NCBI GenBank assembly: GCA_001600455.1
Contig: BCKC01000004.1
Coordinates: forward strand, 2,840,915 to 2,904,914
Direction of reading: 5' to 3'
DNA length: 64,000 bases
From: Endocalyx cinctus
Lineage: Eukaryota; Ascomycota; Sordariomycetes; Amphisphaeriales; Apiosporaceae
Position numbers and translations under genes: made by a program. This document shows, piece after piece, positions 45,388 through 56,340 of this stretch. The notes beneath the pieces were generated by a model. It was given only the letters and a program-made list of their open reading frames with translations, had not been told where the DNA came from and did not search any database. Within the stretch, counting starts at the first letter, position 1. The number at the start of each line of letters is the position of its first letter.

Positions 45388-45949
45388 TCTTGCAAAAATC
45401 GGCAAGAATTCGAAGTAAGATGTTCGAGCTGTCGAACTTGGGGGTGGTTTCTCAAGTGTCTCGCAGCTCGGAATCTAAAGGTTATTCTAACTTAAAGGTA
45501 TAACTTAACTCAGATTGCTAGCGAAGTTCAAAAGATTCCTCTCTGCCAAGACATTGAATTGACTCCACATAGTACAATATAGACCATCACTATTACGATT
45601 ATATACAGTAAATGAATAAAATCCCATGCACTGCATAATTGTATGTATGCCTTACATTCATATAACCAGGTTAGTGTAATAGTCCCTGTAAAAACGGTAG
45701 GCTCCATTTGCTGCCTAGAGTATTCACTGTAAAATAACCCCTGCAACAAGAGGTCTCGCGAATTAATTTAAGTAGTTAAGCAGGCGCGTCATTCGCGTGT
45801 TCGTTCTCACTAGACCTTGACGATCATCTTAAGTTATTTGACGACGCTCTACTTTTTTTTTTTCAAATTCCATCATCAATCTTCTTCAATTTCTTACGTT
45901 CAAGCTTCAGAAATCTTATACGAAGCTCATACTTTTCTGGATTAAGAAA
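45388..45949. promoter_or_regulatory. Divergent promoter region between uL16m and RFC1
   Basis: 562 bp between opposite start codons, holding both promoters. A pyrimidine-rich stretch near 45850-45895 precedes RFC1. No obvious TATA element or MCB-like ACGCGT motif was found; a GGCGCGTC word at 45783 is only a partial resemblance. Confidence 0.45.
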
Positions 45950-48900
45950 ATGGGAGATATTCGTTCTTTCTTTGGGCCCAAGGGTGGTGCTCCTCCAAAG
46001 CCGCCGCCAAAGAAGGCGGCAGAAGAAACCACGAAGAAGCGAGGCAGTAAGTATCTAGTGGATAACCAAAGTGAATAGAAGCTGACGAGTATCTTAAAGC
46101 TAGGAAAGTCGTTGACGATAGCGACGAGGATGACGAACCAGTCGTAGAGTAAGAGATTATTCTCCAACTTTTTACAGTTGCAACCATGCTAAAGCGGCAC
46201 TCTCAGGACAAAGAAATCAGTCACTCGATCAACTCCCAAGAAGAGCGCTGTGTAAGTTATATAGATTGCATATTCAATTTACACTACTCATAAACCAGGA
46301 GCTGACAAAAAGGGGCAGTAAGGAAGAGGCAAAGGGAACTGCAACTACAGCTAGTGCATACTTCGCTTCCGGCAAATCGAAAAACAAACAGCCTCCCAAA
46401 CCCGAACCCAAATCCCAAAACAGGACGACGGTTGAAGTAAGATCAAGTCCTAGAAATAAGAATAACCAAGCGGCAACCAAGAGCAGTTCCTCGAAAACAA
46501 ATAAACGCTACGATCTAGACGATGACGACGCAGCATTCTTGGATGATGACGAAGATGGCGGCGACGACATATTTGCTGCGGACGCGAAGAGCCGCAACAA
46601 AAGGAAGAACGATGATTATGTCGAAGAGGAAAGCGAAGAAGAGTTTCTTCCTAAGCCTAAGCGAGTTGCCTCTCGCGCTAAACCCAGTAATGACGACGAT
46701 AAACTTCTCACACCAAAGCCCATGAAGGGTGGGAAAGCTTCTAGTGCTACTAAAAAGAGAAAGACACCTGAGCCTGATCACGATGATCCCGACGACGACG
46801 ACGACGACGACGATGAAGACATTATACCACCTAAAAAGAAGCCGGCAGCCAAGAAGCCGAGAGCACCACGAGCTCAGAAGGATGACAAACCGGAGGATGC
46901 GAGTATTCAAGCAATTTTGGATGATATTCCCACTGTCAGGCCACCAACCCCGCCTGCTAAAGACCCGAATGCCAAGTTCGATTGGAGAAAGGCACAAGCA
47001 GGAGGTGGTAACTCAGGCCCCCCTCCCAATCCAATGACGCAGGAATTGCCCGAGGGAGAACCCGACTGCCTTGCCGGACTCATCTTCGTTTTTACTGGCC
47101 AGCTATCAACCATCGCTCGCGAAGAGGCGCAGGCCTTAGTGAAGCGATATGGTGGCAAGATTACTGGTGCTCCCAGCAGCAAGACGAGTTATGTAGTACT
47201 TGGAGATGATGCAGGCCCTAGCAAACTTGCCAAGATTGAACAACATGGTATCAAAACCATAAATGAGGAAGGTTTATTCGCACTCATTCGTCGATTACCT
47301 GCGGGTGGGGGAAGCGGGAAGGGTGCCGAGAAAGTGAGGCAGAAGCGACAAGAGGAAGAAGAGAAGATCAAGAAACAAGCGGAAGAAATGGAACGTGAAG
47401 AAAAAGCACGAAAAGCAGAAGCAGAAAAGGCCCGAAAGGCCGCCATTGCGAGAGGAGCCGCAACAGCTGTTAAGCCGCCCCCTCCCTCGGCTACGCAACT
47501 TTGGACAACCAAGTATGCACCAACACAGCCGAGTCACATATGTGGAAATAAAGCCAGCGTGGAGAAGATCCAATCTTGGTTAAGGAACTGGCCCAAAGCC
47601 AAGCGTTACAACTTCCAAAAGCGAGGAGCAGATGGCATGGGTGCAGCCCGCGCGCTCATTATCTCTGGACCACCGGGAATCGGCAAAACAACTGCAGCGC
47701 ATCTCGCTGCTAAACTTGAAGGATATGATGTCCTGGAGAGTAACGCGAGTGATACTCGAAGCAAAAAGCTTGTGGAGAATGGAGTTAGTGAAGCAATGAA
47801 TAATACTTCACTCAACGGATATTTTGCCGGCGATGGAAAGAAAGTAGATAAGGAGAAGAAAAACATTGTTCTTATCATGGACGAAGTTGACGGAATGTCA
47901 GGTGGCGATCGCGGCGGTGTTGGTGCCCTCGCGAAATTCTGCAAGAAAACTGAGGTACCTCTAATTCTCATCTGCAACGAGCGCCGACTTCCAAAGATGA
48001 AGCCGTTTGATTTTGTAGCGTTCGACGTGAAGTTCCAACGACCACAGGTTGACCAGATTCGCTCGCGGATGATGACTGTGTGTCATAGGGAAGGCCTGAA
48101 GCTATCGCCCCAAGTGCTGGATGCTCTAATTGAGGGAAGCAATCGCGACATCCGTCAAATCATCAACATGCTCGCCACCGTTAAGCTAGACCAAACTTCC
48201 ATGGACTTTGACCAGAGCAAGAACATGTCCAAGGCTTGGGAAAAATCGATTGTCTTAAAGCCTTGGGACATATGTCAGAAAATGCTGGGCGGCGGGTTAT
48301 TCCTACCTTCAAGCAAAGCGACTATTAACGATAAGATTGAGCTCTACTTTAACGACCACGAATTCAGCTACTTGATGATACAAGAGAACTATCTTCGGAC
48401 GAAGCCATCTTTATTGAACAATAACCAGTACAGTAAGCGAGAGCAGAATCTCAAGACCCTAGAGCTCATCGACAAGGCGGCGGAAAGTATTAGCGATGGA
48501 GATTTGGTTGACCGCATGATCCATGGACCACAACAGCAATGGAGTTTGATGCCGACTCACGCAGTATTCAGTTCTGTGCGACCGGCAAGCTTTGTGGCCG
48601 GTCAGCTCATAAACTCTAACTTTACTTCCTGGCTTGGAAACAATAGCAAGGCAGGGAAGTTGGGTAGATATATTCGTGAGATTCATTCCCATATGCGACT
48701 CAGATCTTCGGGAGATCATAACGAAATTCGACAACAATACCTACCGGTTCTTTGGACGGAGATGATCGACAAGCTCTCTCGTGATGGCAAAGAATCAGTG
48801 GGAGATGTCATTGAGCTTATGGATAGCTACTATTTGACAAGGGAAGATTTCGACTCGATCAAGGAGTTAGGAGTAGGCCCACAAGATGAAGAGCATGTCA

Positions 48901-49302
48901 GCATCGACACCCAGACCAAGGCCACATTCACTAGGATGTAAGTTCATATTGAGTACAACTTATAGAAAACCCTTGGCTAATACTATTCTTAGGTTCAACG
49001 CAATGTCACACCCGGTGCCGTTTATGAAGGCAAGCAACGTCATGGCTCCAAAGAAAGCTGAAAAAGAGAAGCCAGATCTTGAAGAGGCCATCGAAGAAGA
49101 TGACGATGGAGAGGCAGTCGAAGCAGCCGAGGCTGTTGATGAGGAAGATGACGATATTGAGAAAGACAAGTATATCAAGAAGCCAAAGGCCAAGAAAAAG
49201 GCGGGCAAGAAGGCAGCTAAAGCCGCCGATAACAGCGACGATGAAGATGTTAAGCCAGCTAAAGGCAAGGCCGGGAAAGGGAAGGCCAAAGCAAAGAAAT
49301 AA
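45950..49302 (+). CDS. RFC1: Replication factor C subunit 1 (1045 aa)
   Basis: Exons 45950-46046, 46100-46148, 46207-46249, 46299-48937 and 48993-49302. RFC1 is the large subunit of the clamp loader that opens PCNA onto primed DNA. The N-terminus MGDIRSFFG carries a PCNA-interacting-like motif. A long Lys/Asp/Glu-rich linker with a poly-Asp run follows. The BRCT domain (about 316-400) includes LAGLIFVFTGQLSTIAREEAQ and YGGKITGAPSSKTSYVVLG. The AAA+ module has Walker A SGPPGIGKTT (about 519) and Walker B IVLIMDEVDGMSGGD (about 588), then RQIINMLATVK. The C-terminal domain ends in a KKAGKKAAK/acidic tail. Exon 3 must use a GTGTAA donor, because the more standard GTAAGT 2 nt later would shift the frame into a stop. 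Length is typical of fungal RFC1. Confidence 0.95.
46795..46816 (+). repeat. (GAC)7 in-frame repeat in RFC1
   Basis: Trinucleotide run encoding consecutive aspartates in the N-terminal linker of RFC1; a candidate length-variable site. Confidence 0.85.
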
Positions 49303-50189
49303 GGTGGCCGTACATTAGTATCAATAGCATAAAACATAATGTAATATGATAGAATTTCACTATTGATGATGTCTACCAAACTATGTATTTTACGAAGATG
49401 AGATGACCAATTTCTTCGTAGGGAGTAGTAATGTTGATGAATCGATGGCGACGGCGGCGGCAGCAGCAGCAGTAGTAGCAAGAATTATTATGGTATTTTT
49501 GTGATTCTCATCATCTTTAGTTAGTAAGTTGCCATTGAATATCATTTCACTTGGTGAATGATCTGGTCAACGATTGGTATTATCATTCAATTGATAGCCG
49601 AATGAAAATGGTAGCGGCCTCTTGACCTGCTCATATTATAACTATAGATGAGGGCGATGGTGAATGTATTACCCTTAGCTTAATATTTCTAGCAAACTTG
49701 ACTTTATATGAAGTTAAGCGGATGCTTGATAAAATATTATTGTTTATCCGATGCGTGATTCAAAAGTCAGTACTTATTTTCAAACAAACACATCTGACTC
49801 CGGTCATTGGGAATCAACACCCAGTCGTCACTCTCCTTTTGCCAGCAACTTTTCTACCCTACCAACAATTTAAACCGATGGTATAATCGAGATTTCCTAT
49901 AAACTTTATACCTGGGATCTTTGTTTGCTATAGCCCAGAAAAAAGAAGAGAAAAAAGCAAAAGTCTGATTCACCGATTATTAGTTCACCGGTTACACCCA
50001 ATCCGACATTCCCCCCCTTTAAGTATCAACGTCACTTCCACCAATTCGACTCAACCTCTATATGTGAGCAAAATTATTTCTATTCGCCTGTAAACTGCTT
50101 TAATTCGTTTTTCTCGTTATTCCATTTCGTCCTGACGTTAGTTACGTTAGTCCTGCTATTTATCACACCCCAAGTACCATTCAAGGACG
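49303..50189. other. Spacer downstream of RFC1
   Basis: 887 bp containing the RFC1 3' UTR, short GGC/GCA/GTA triplet runs at about 49447-49480, and the promoter of the next gene. No supportable frame. Confidence 0.5.
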
Positions 50190-52554
50190 ATGTCAGCCTG
50201 GACCTCAGTGAGCTCCGATAAGGCAGGTCTTCGACCTGGCCGATCAGGTAAGTCGATAATTTTCATCTGAGTTCTAATACGAATATTTTTGAATTTCATG
50301 ATAGATGTACTTATAGAACGATATGTCCAGTCATTTACCAGCTAGAGAAACGTCAAGCTGCCATTAAGTCGCAAAGCAACAAAAGTGCTTCTACCAAGAA
50401 CAGCAGTAGCTGGGACGATTTCGATATTCTCTCTCTCTATACCGAGCCCACCAGCGATGTAGTAACTTCCTTTTCGTCCCAGAAGGCGAGAAGCCATGAT
50501 GAAGAAAAGCAGGTCGGCCGTCTCGGTCACAAGAAGTCTTCTTCTAGCGGTACTATCATCTACCGCCCCAGCGCCCACTGCCTGCCGGGTTGCACCGATG
50601 GATTGCACCAAAACAAGCAAGTAATCTCCAACGAGACGATGAAGGCTTACGTTGATATGCGAGGCCCTTCCATGGGAGGTGCCGATGATCCGTTGTTCGA
50701 ATGGATCAGAAGCTGTGAAGGACTGCCAAATCAGGCCCTCGCGCAAGGGGATCACCACTGCGCCGACATCACTACGTAAGTACAAATCGTATTATACATT
50801 GCTTGCATTATCCTTTCTTTTTTTGTCCTTGATTACCTATGTACTTTCTTTGTTTCATGACGAAGTCTTACATGCGATCACTGACAAATTTTCTCCTCTC
50901 ACCAATCCAGAATGTTGGCATTGGTAGATAAATCTCTTCAAGAGGATAACATGGGCGGTGATACGCCTCGAGACGCCTTGTTCGAGCTTGAACGTCCAGC
51001 CATCGACCATATTCCCGTTCCTGAGAAGGATACCAATGTGTATCTATACAGCCATGAAGTTTCACGACAAGCCGATGGGATTTTTAGCGATGACGATAGT
51101 GACGGAGAAATTGACCTCGAGAGCGGCCGAATTTCACCTTGCACGTTCCTCGCTTGGTCCAAGAACTGCAAAAAGTGGGATGACAACGCGATGAAGCCCT
51201 CTCTACAGGTAAGTTCTCCGTTACTTTTCTAAAATCTCTACGTATACTAACTAGCCACATCGCGCAAGGAACTATCGTCCCAGAAACGTCTCCGACCCCC
51301 TACCCCGGCGGTTCCGACCGCACCTAAGGAGCGGTTCCCTCACTACTACCTCACGCACTTCGAACCGCAGCATGACCAGATCTCGGGCGAGGAGATGACT
51401 CCTCACTATATCGTGCCTTCGAGCCCCTCTATTATTTTCGAACCCGAGGGCGTCGATTTCAAGGGCTACCGCTCGAGTGGGTTTCAGCGTGCCTTCACGC
51501 GCATGAACCCGCTTATTGCTAGAGATCTCGAACGTACTCATCTCGGATTGCCCGCGCATGAGACTACGACTACGGCGCCTAGTGAGAATGAGCATTATAC
51601 TTTCGTAAGTGGTTTTTAGGCTTTATTTTATTGCTCCAGTTATTCGAGTACATTACTAATTTCTGGCATACGAAAATAACACAGAGCGAGGTAGAAGCCG
51701 CCGCCGAATCGCCCAGCTACGTCCCCCCGGACGGCTTGCCCAACCATGCCCCGGCGTCCGTCCTACGACAGCAGCTGGAGATGCAATGGATGTCGATCAA
51801 CCAGCAAGCCGGCGTGGACGAGATGATAGGCAAGGAGCTCGAGTTCCAGGAAGCGCAGATCGCGTCCCTCCAGTACGAGCGCGCGCGTCTCCAGATCTGG
51901 CTCCCGGCGCTGAAGCAGGTGCGGGAGGCCCGGGCCCGCCGGGAGGAGGAGCGCAAGCGGAACGAGAGAAAAGCGCGGATCCGCGCGTACGTCGCTTCCC
52001 TGGCGACCGACACCCAGGTCCGCATGGGCGACGTCTTCTACCGCGCCGCCGTCAACGACCACCGCAGATCCCACAACCTGAAGGCGATCGACGAGCTGAC
52101 CCGCGAGATCGACGACATGTGCCTCGGCGTCGGGAAGTTGGATCCTGCCGAGGTGTATAAGGAGGTGATCGAAGGCGAGACGCACGTGAATGCGATCGCG
52201 TTCGGTAAAGCACGGGGTTTCGCGGCGGGGGGAAATACTACTGCTGCCGCCGCCGCTTCTGATACTACGGTTGTCGCTGCGGATCCGGATGAGTATTTGG
52301 ACGGCGAGAATGTCGCTACCCCGACTCAGGCTTACGCCGTGCTTCCCTACCGCGACCGCGCCGGTCCTTCTACGGAGACAGTCGCTCGCCAGGCTCAAGT
52401 CGATGCTGAGCTGAACGACATTTGTGCTGATATGGGATACGCTCCTTCTGCTGCGGGTCAGGATAATTACACCTTCTACGATGATGGGGATGATGACGAG
52501 TTTATCAGTTATTACAGAGATGTCAATGACAAGGGCAAAAAGATAGCTCGCTAA
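50190..52554 (+). CDS. Unrecognised acidic protein with helical central region (668 aa, 5 exons)
   Basis: Exons 50190-50247, 50331-50775, 50911-51208, 51269-51604 and 51685-52554, all phases consistent. The first junction requires the TGTCCAG acceptor (exon start 50331); the earlier TTATAG acceptor leads to a stop. The N-terminus (MSAWTSVSSDKAGLRPGRS) is followed by SSWDDFDILSLYTEPTSD and a Cys/His-containing stretch (HCLPGCTDGLHQNKQ). Acidic segments (DDDSDGEIDLESG) come next, then a conserved-looking HYYLTHFEP block. A long charged helix (QQLEMQWMSINQQAGVDEMIGKELEF onward, RKRNERKARIRAYVASL) covers about 410-510. The tail is Asp-rich. The last exon is GC-rich. I do not recognise the family. 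A nuclear role would suit the composition but is not shown. Confidence 0.68.
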
Positions 52555-53423
52555 GTGGCTTGGCTGGGGGTGGGTTAACACCATCGAGTGTCGCCATAGC
52601 TACGTCCTAATATGGTTGCTGGGCAGGGCAAATTTCGCTATGGGAGCCTTGCTCCATGTTTCTGTTTCTCCAGTACCCTTTATTTCCTTTACTATTACGA
52701 TATACTACCCCCGATGAAAAACTTTGTATCATACAAGAATTGCGAGGCGAACTGGATGATGCTTGCCCTTTTCTTTCTCTGGGGTATTTTCGCACTTAGA
52801 AGGACGTTTTTCTTTTCTTTTCAATATTTCGGTTCCTGGATCTTTCTCCCAATTGAACAGGGGTTGGTTCTATCCAGTTCTGGAGTTTCTTTGAGAGTTT
52901 TGTGCTCCTCACGACCTACTACGACAAAAGACTGCGCGGAAGGAATTGTGTGGTTTGCAAGAGAAAATTTGTCACAGATCTGGGATCATGATTGATGATA
53001 TCATGAATAATGAATCACGAACGAACGAATAGAGGAATGGATTAAGATATCTAGGGATAAACACTGCTGATGGGGGCATCGTTGATATGCTGGGGAGTTC
53101 CTTTTTCAATTTTCTGTTAATGTTGAGTGGATGATATGAAGAGCAAAACATTTCTGTAAGATTAGTGGCACTGAAAACAAATCAGAACTCGTCTGTAGTT
53201 ACGATGAGAATAATAAATTAAATTAGAAAACGAAGTGACGCTCTTCTTTCCTGGTGATGGATCACTTTATTATACGCTTATGAACTCCCCGGAGTCAATT
53301 TTAACAACAAAGCGCCCCTCTCTTCCCTTCCTATCGTTTTCCTTGCGGAAACAAAAACCTAATAAATAGGATTGGTTTCCTTGTCGAGACTGTACATACG
53401 CAGTCTCTAGTTCTCCTACCACA
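52555..53423. other. Convergent spacer, 870 bp
   Basis: 3' ends of the unknown acidic protein (plus) and the octapeptide-repeat protein (minus). A 127-codon plus frame (52612-52995) is Phe/Leu/Ser-rich and lacks support. Confidence 0.5.
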
Positions 53424-54545
53424 CTAATCGTCATCGTCACCCCAACCATCCCAGTCATCCCCGCCACCATAGTCGTCAAAGTCGTCGAGGTCGTCATCAA
53501 CGATATAGTCGTCGCAGTCGTCATCAACGGTATAGTCATCGGAATCGTCATCGGAATCGTCATCGGAATCGTCATCAACGATATAGTCATCGCAGTCGTC
53601 GTCAACGATGCAGTCGCCGACATCGCCGTCAAATACGATGCTGTCATAGTCTTCATCAACGATGTAGTCGCTATCATCATTCGCGTCGATATAGCTATAA
53701 CTACTACTGTTGTAGCCGTTGACCTCGTAGTAGTCGCTGATTACAGTATTGTGGTAATCAGTGTTCTCAGCGCGGTGGTACTCTTCAACCTCAATACTAC
53801 GGTAGTCGGTATTCTCAATGCCGTGGTAGCCGTTTACGTCACCATTGCGGTAGTCGTTCACCTCAATACCACGGTGATTGCTATACTCAACGCCACGATA
53901 GACGTTCCCCTCGACGCCGCGGTAGTTGTTAACCTCAATGCCACGGTGGTTGTTAAACTGAACACCACGGTAGTTGTTAATCTCAACGCCGCGGTAGTCG
54001 GTGACCTTGATACTGCGATAGTCAATACTCTCGGCGCGGCGAGAGTCGAAATTCTTAGGGCCGTAACGATTTCCTTCATCGTCATCGGAAGCTCCGTCGA
54101 TCTTGTACTCGTTAAAGAGCGGCGAAGGCTTGGAGTGCCCGTAATCGAAGATATACGGCTGCGGCGGACCCGAGCCGGCCGAAGGGATACGTGCTAACGA
54201 AGCAGGAGCGACATCTTCCCCTCTATCTCTACCACCCCGACCAAAAGAAGCGGAGTTCGCCACGTCTTCGCCTCGAACTCTCTTCCCCCGGGGAACAAGC
54301 CTGGAAGAGCTCGGCAATCCTACTGAAGCGCTCGTCGAAGATGCGGCGGCAGGCCCTTCGGGGTTCTGGGAGCGCCACGCCTCGGCAAAATACCCCGATC
54401 GGACGTAGCTGGGACCGGGCTGGAAGTGCGCCTTCGGCTCGGCTTGGGCGGCGCGTCGGTCGTGGCGAGAGCCGCTCGCCTCGGCGAAGTGAGCCTTCGA
54501 CTCGCGGGAGAGGCCGTATGGGTTGACTGCCGGGTTTCGGGACAT
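53424..54545 (-). CDS. Octapeptide-repeat, Asp-rich protein (373 aa), function unknown
   Basis: Single exon. The start is set at the ATG at 54545, which has an unusually complete GCCGCCACCATG context; the in-frame codons before it begin at a non-ATG. Three regions are visible. Residues 1-160 are Ser/Arg/Gly/Ala-rich and disordered. Residues about 175-270 are some twelve tandem octapeptides of consensus [D/N]-[Y/H]-R-G-[V/I]-E-x-N (DNA 53735-54024, 24-bp period). Residues about 280-373 are an acidic tail of DYIVDDD/DDSD repeats ending GGGDDWDGWGDDDD. There is no signal peptide, no membrane helix and few dibasic sites. The repeats vary in sequence while keeping Tyr/His, Arg and Glu positions, suggesting selection on protein rather than recent DNA slippage. 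I know no family with this repeat. Confidence 0.7.
   Translation of the reverse strand: MSRNPAVNPYGLSRESKAHFAEASGSRHDRRAAQAEPKAHFQPGPSYVRSGYFAEAWRSQNPEGPAAASSTSASVGLPSSSRLVPRGKRVRGEDVANSASFGRGGRDRGEDVAPASLARIPSAGSGPPQPYIFDYGHSKPSPLFNEYKIDGASDDDEGNRYGPKNFDSRRAESIDYRSIKVTDYRGVEINNYRGVQFNNHRGIEVNNYRGVEGNVYRGVEYSNHRGIEVNDYRNGDVNGYHGIENTDYRSIEVEEYHRAENTDYHNTVISDYYEVNGYNSSSYSYIDANDDSDYIVDEDYDSIVFDGDVGDCIVDDDCDDYIVDDDSDDDSDDDSDDYTVDDDCDDYIVDDDLDDFDDYGGGDDWDGWGDDDD
53535..53570 (-). repeat. 12-bp coding repeat, 3 copies, encoding (DDSD)3
   Basis: Three exact copies of GTCATCGGAATC (plus strand) encode DDSD units in the acidic tail, followed by related VDDD units. This indicates recent slippage in the tail. 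Confidence 0.9.
53735..54024 (-). repeat. 24-bp coding tandem repeat, about 12 copies
   Basis: Imperfect 24-bp units read in frame as octapeptides such as NYRGVEIN, NHRGIEVN, VYRGVEYS and DYRSIEVE. Codon-third-position differences between copies show the array is not newly formed. Confidence 0.85.
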
Positions 54546-55498
54546 GGTGGCGGCGAGGTGTGTTGACAGCCACACTTTCTCTTCTTGATCTCGTTTTCTC
54601 TAAATAATAAGATGTTAGTTAGAGATATAGGTGAAAATAAGTACATGAATGAAAACTATTAATGAATATTGGAATCGGATGTCAAGATTGTGTTTGGGCA
54701 TGGTTGAATAGTGCAAGAGGTAATGAAGAACGTGGCAGCTGGTGTTTATACACTTACTTTTCGTGTGCCGAGGTCACAAAATTGACTATTCCTTTCCATA
54801 TGATTTAATAGAACTGTAGTTGATCATCAAATATAATGAATGATGAGAAAATATGAGGGTGGTGCGTAAGAAGCTGTGTTGGTGGATGTAAGATGCGAAT
54901 CGAATTCTGGGGATGAGTACGATGGCCTGGGGGAAAAGAAAACACATTTTAATAATTTAAAGTAGTTGCCTGGTGGACTGCTAAGTAAAGTTAAAGAGTC
55001 TTTATGTGACTAGGAATTGGTGCAAGTACCTTACGTGTACGAAGGTTTGGAAAGGCTGGAATCATCATAGTATGAAGCATGGAGTAATCACCACTAGTCA
55101 TTATTCTCAACGGTAAGTCCAAGCAGCCTAACTAGGAATTATGTTCATTATCAATCCTCATCAGTGTCACCCCTCTATGGATGGACCTTAAAAACATATA
55201 CAAAGCTAAAGCCATATAAGGTCCCATTTACAAAATCGTCTACCCGTTCAACCATAGGGGTCATGCATGCCGTGATGAAATGAAGAAGATTCGCCGCCCG
55301 CCGGTTCTTTTGATTGATTTTTTTTTCTTTCGTTATTTTTTTTCATGAGAGGAGGTAAAAGTTTTTTACATGATGTCTTCTCATATCCGACATCAAATGT
55401 GTTGTCGTAAGTTGTTATACACATATTTGTTTTTTTTTCTTATACACAAGTAGGACAGGACACGGACCTACTTTAGAATCATTGCCACAAAGCTTGGC
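54546..55498. other. Spacer upstream of the octapeptide-repeat gene
   Basis: 953 bp containing that gene's promoter and leader and the GrpE gene 3' UTR. Several poly-T runs near 55320-55440; no supportable gene. Confidence 0.5.
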
Positions 55499-56340
55499 CT
55501 ATTGATTCTTTACAACGCCGACCTTAGCAGCGCGTAATATCCTTCCGTTCAGCTTGAAGCCTTTCTGCTGCACGAAGAAGACGGTGTTGTCTTCTTTACC
55601 GGGCTGAGGGGTCATGAAAGTGGCCTCGTGCTCGTTGGGGTTAAATTTCTCCCCTTCCGGGTTGAAGCGTTCCAAACCATGCTTGGCCAAAACTGACATC
55701 ATGTTGGTTTCTGTCATCTTGACGCCCTCGTAGAAGTTGACAAGATCTTCATTCTTTTCTTTTCCTTCTTCAGGTTTTAGTTTCTCTTGGGCCATGCTCA
55801 GGGCGCGATCCAGGTTGTCGACGCTGTCGACTAGATCTTTAGCAAATTTCTGGATAGCAAAGTCTCGCGCCGTCTTCATATCTCGCTGCGTGCGATCTTG
55901 AAGGTTGCGGAAATCGGCTACTGATCTGAGACATTTATCCTTCATAACATATGTTAGCGATCGAGGAGAAGTGTATTTTTATGTGGCGGGTGGCGAGATG
56001 ATAATGGTACGAATATACTCACTTTCCAGTCGAGAGCCTCTTTTTCCTTAGCTTCGAGCTTCTTTTTAAGTTCTGCTTCTACGCTTGTAGGCGCATCGGC
56101 ACCGGCATCGGCACCGGCATCTTTGGCCTCGGCCTGCGATGTTGTTTCTTCGCCCTCCTTCTTAGTTTGTGGCTCTGCTTGATCACTGTACCATCTTGTC
56201 CGAGTCCGAGTTATGGGTATCGATAAGAAGGAGCTAAGGGGGGCGGGGGAAAATTGCGGTCTTATGAAATGTTGTTGAGAGACGACTCTGGAGCTGGAGG
56301 ACAGAGATCTTAAGGATTTGGACGCAGCTTGTCGAAACAT
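55499..56340 (-). CDS. MGE1: Mitochondrial GrpE nucleotide exchange factor (252 aa)
   Basis: Exons 56340-56023 and 55939-55499; the 83-nt intron (GTGAGT...ATGAAG) joins EALDWK to DKCLRSVADFRNLQDR. GrpE/Mge1 releases ADP from mitochondrial Hsp70 and is needed for matrix import and folding. The N-terminal 45 residues form a Ser/Arg-rich presequence (MFRQAASKSLRSLSSSS), followed by a disordered Glu/Ala linker and the long GrpE coiled coil. The core motifs are DFRNLQDRTQRD, FAKDLVDSVDNLDRAL and YEGVKMTETNMMSVLAKHGL. The beta domain reads FNPNEHEATFMT and VFFVQQKGFKLNGRILRAAKVGVVK, matching the family C-terminus. Length is usual. RPB3 is divergent, 1.55 kb away. Confidence 0.95.

Noticed and set aside
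51763..52584. 273-codon minus-strand open frame
   Set aside because: It is an antisense shadow of the GC-rich last exon of the 668-aa protein; its length follows from GC bias and it has no family features.
53735..54024. Octapeptide array as a ribosomal-peptide (dikaritin-like) precursor with repeated cores
   Set aside because: There is no signal peptide, no regularly spaced Lys-Arg processing sites between units, and no UstYa-like or peptidase genes nearby.
53751..54197. 148-codon plus-strand Val/Asn-rich frame
   Set aside because: It is antisense to the octapeptide repeat; its apparent periodicity is inherited from the coding repeat on the other strand.
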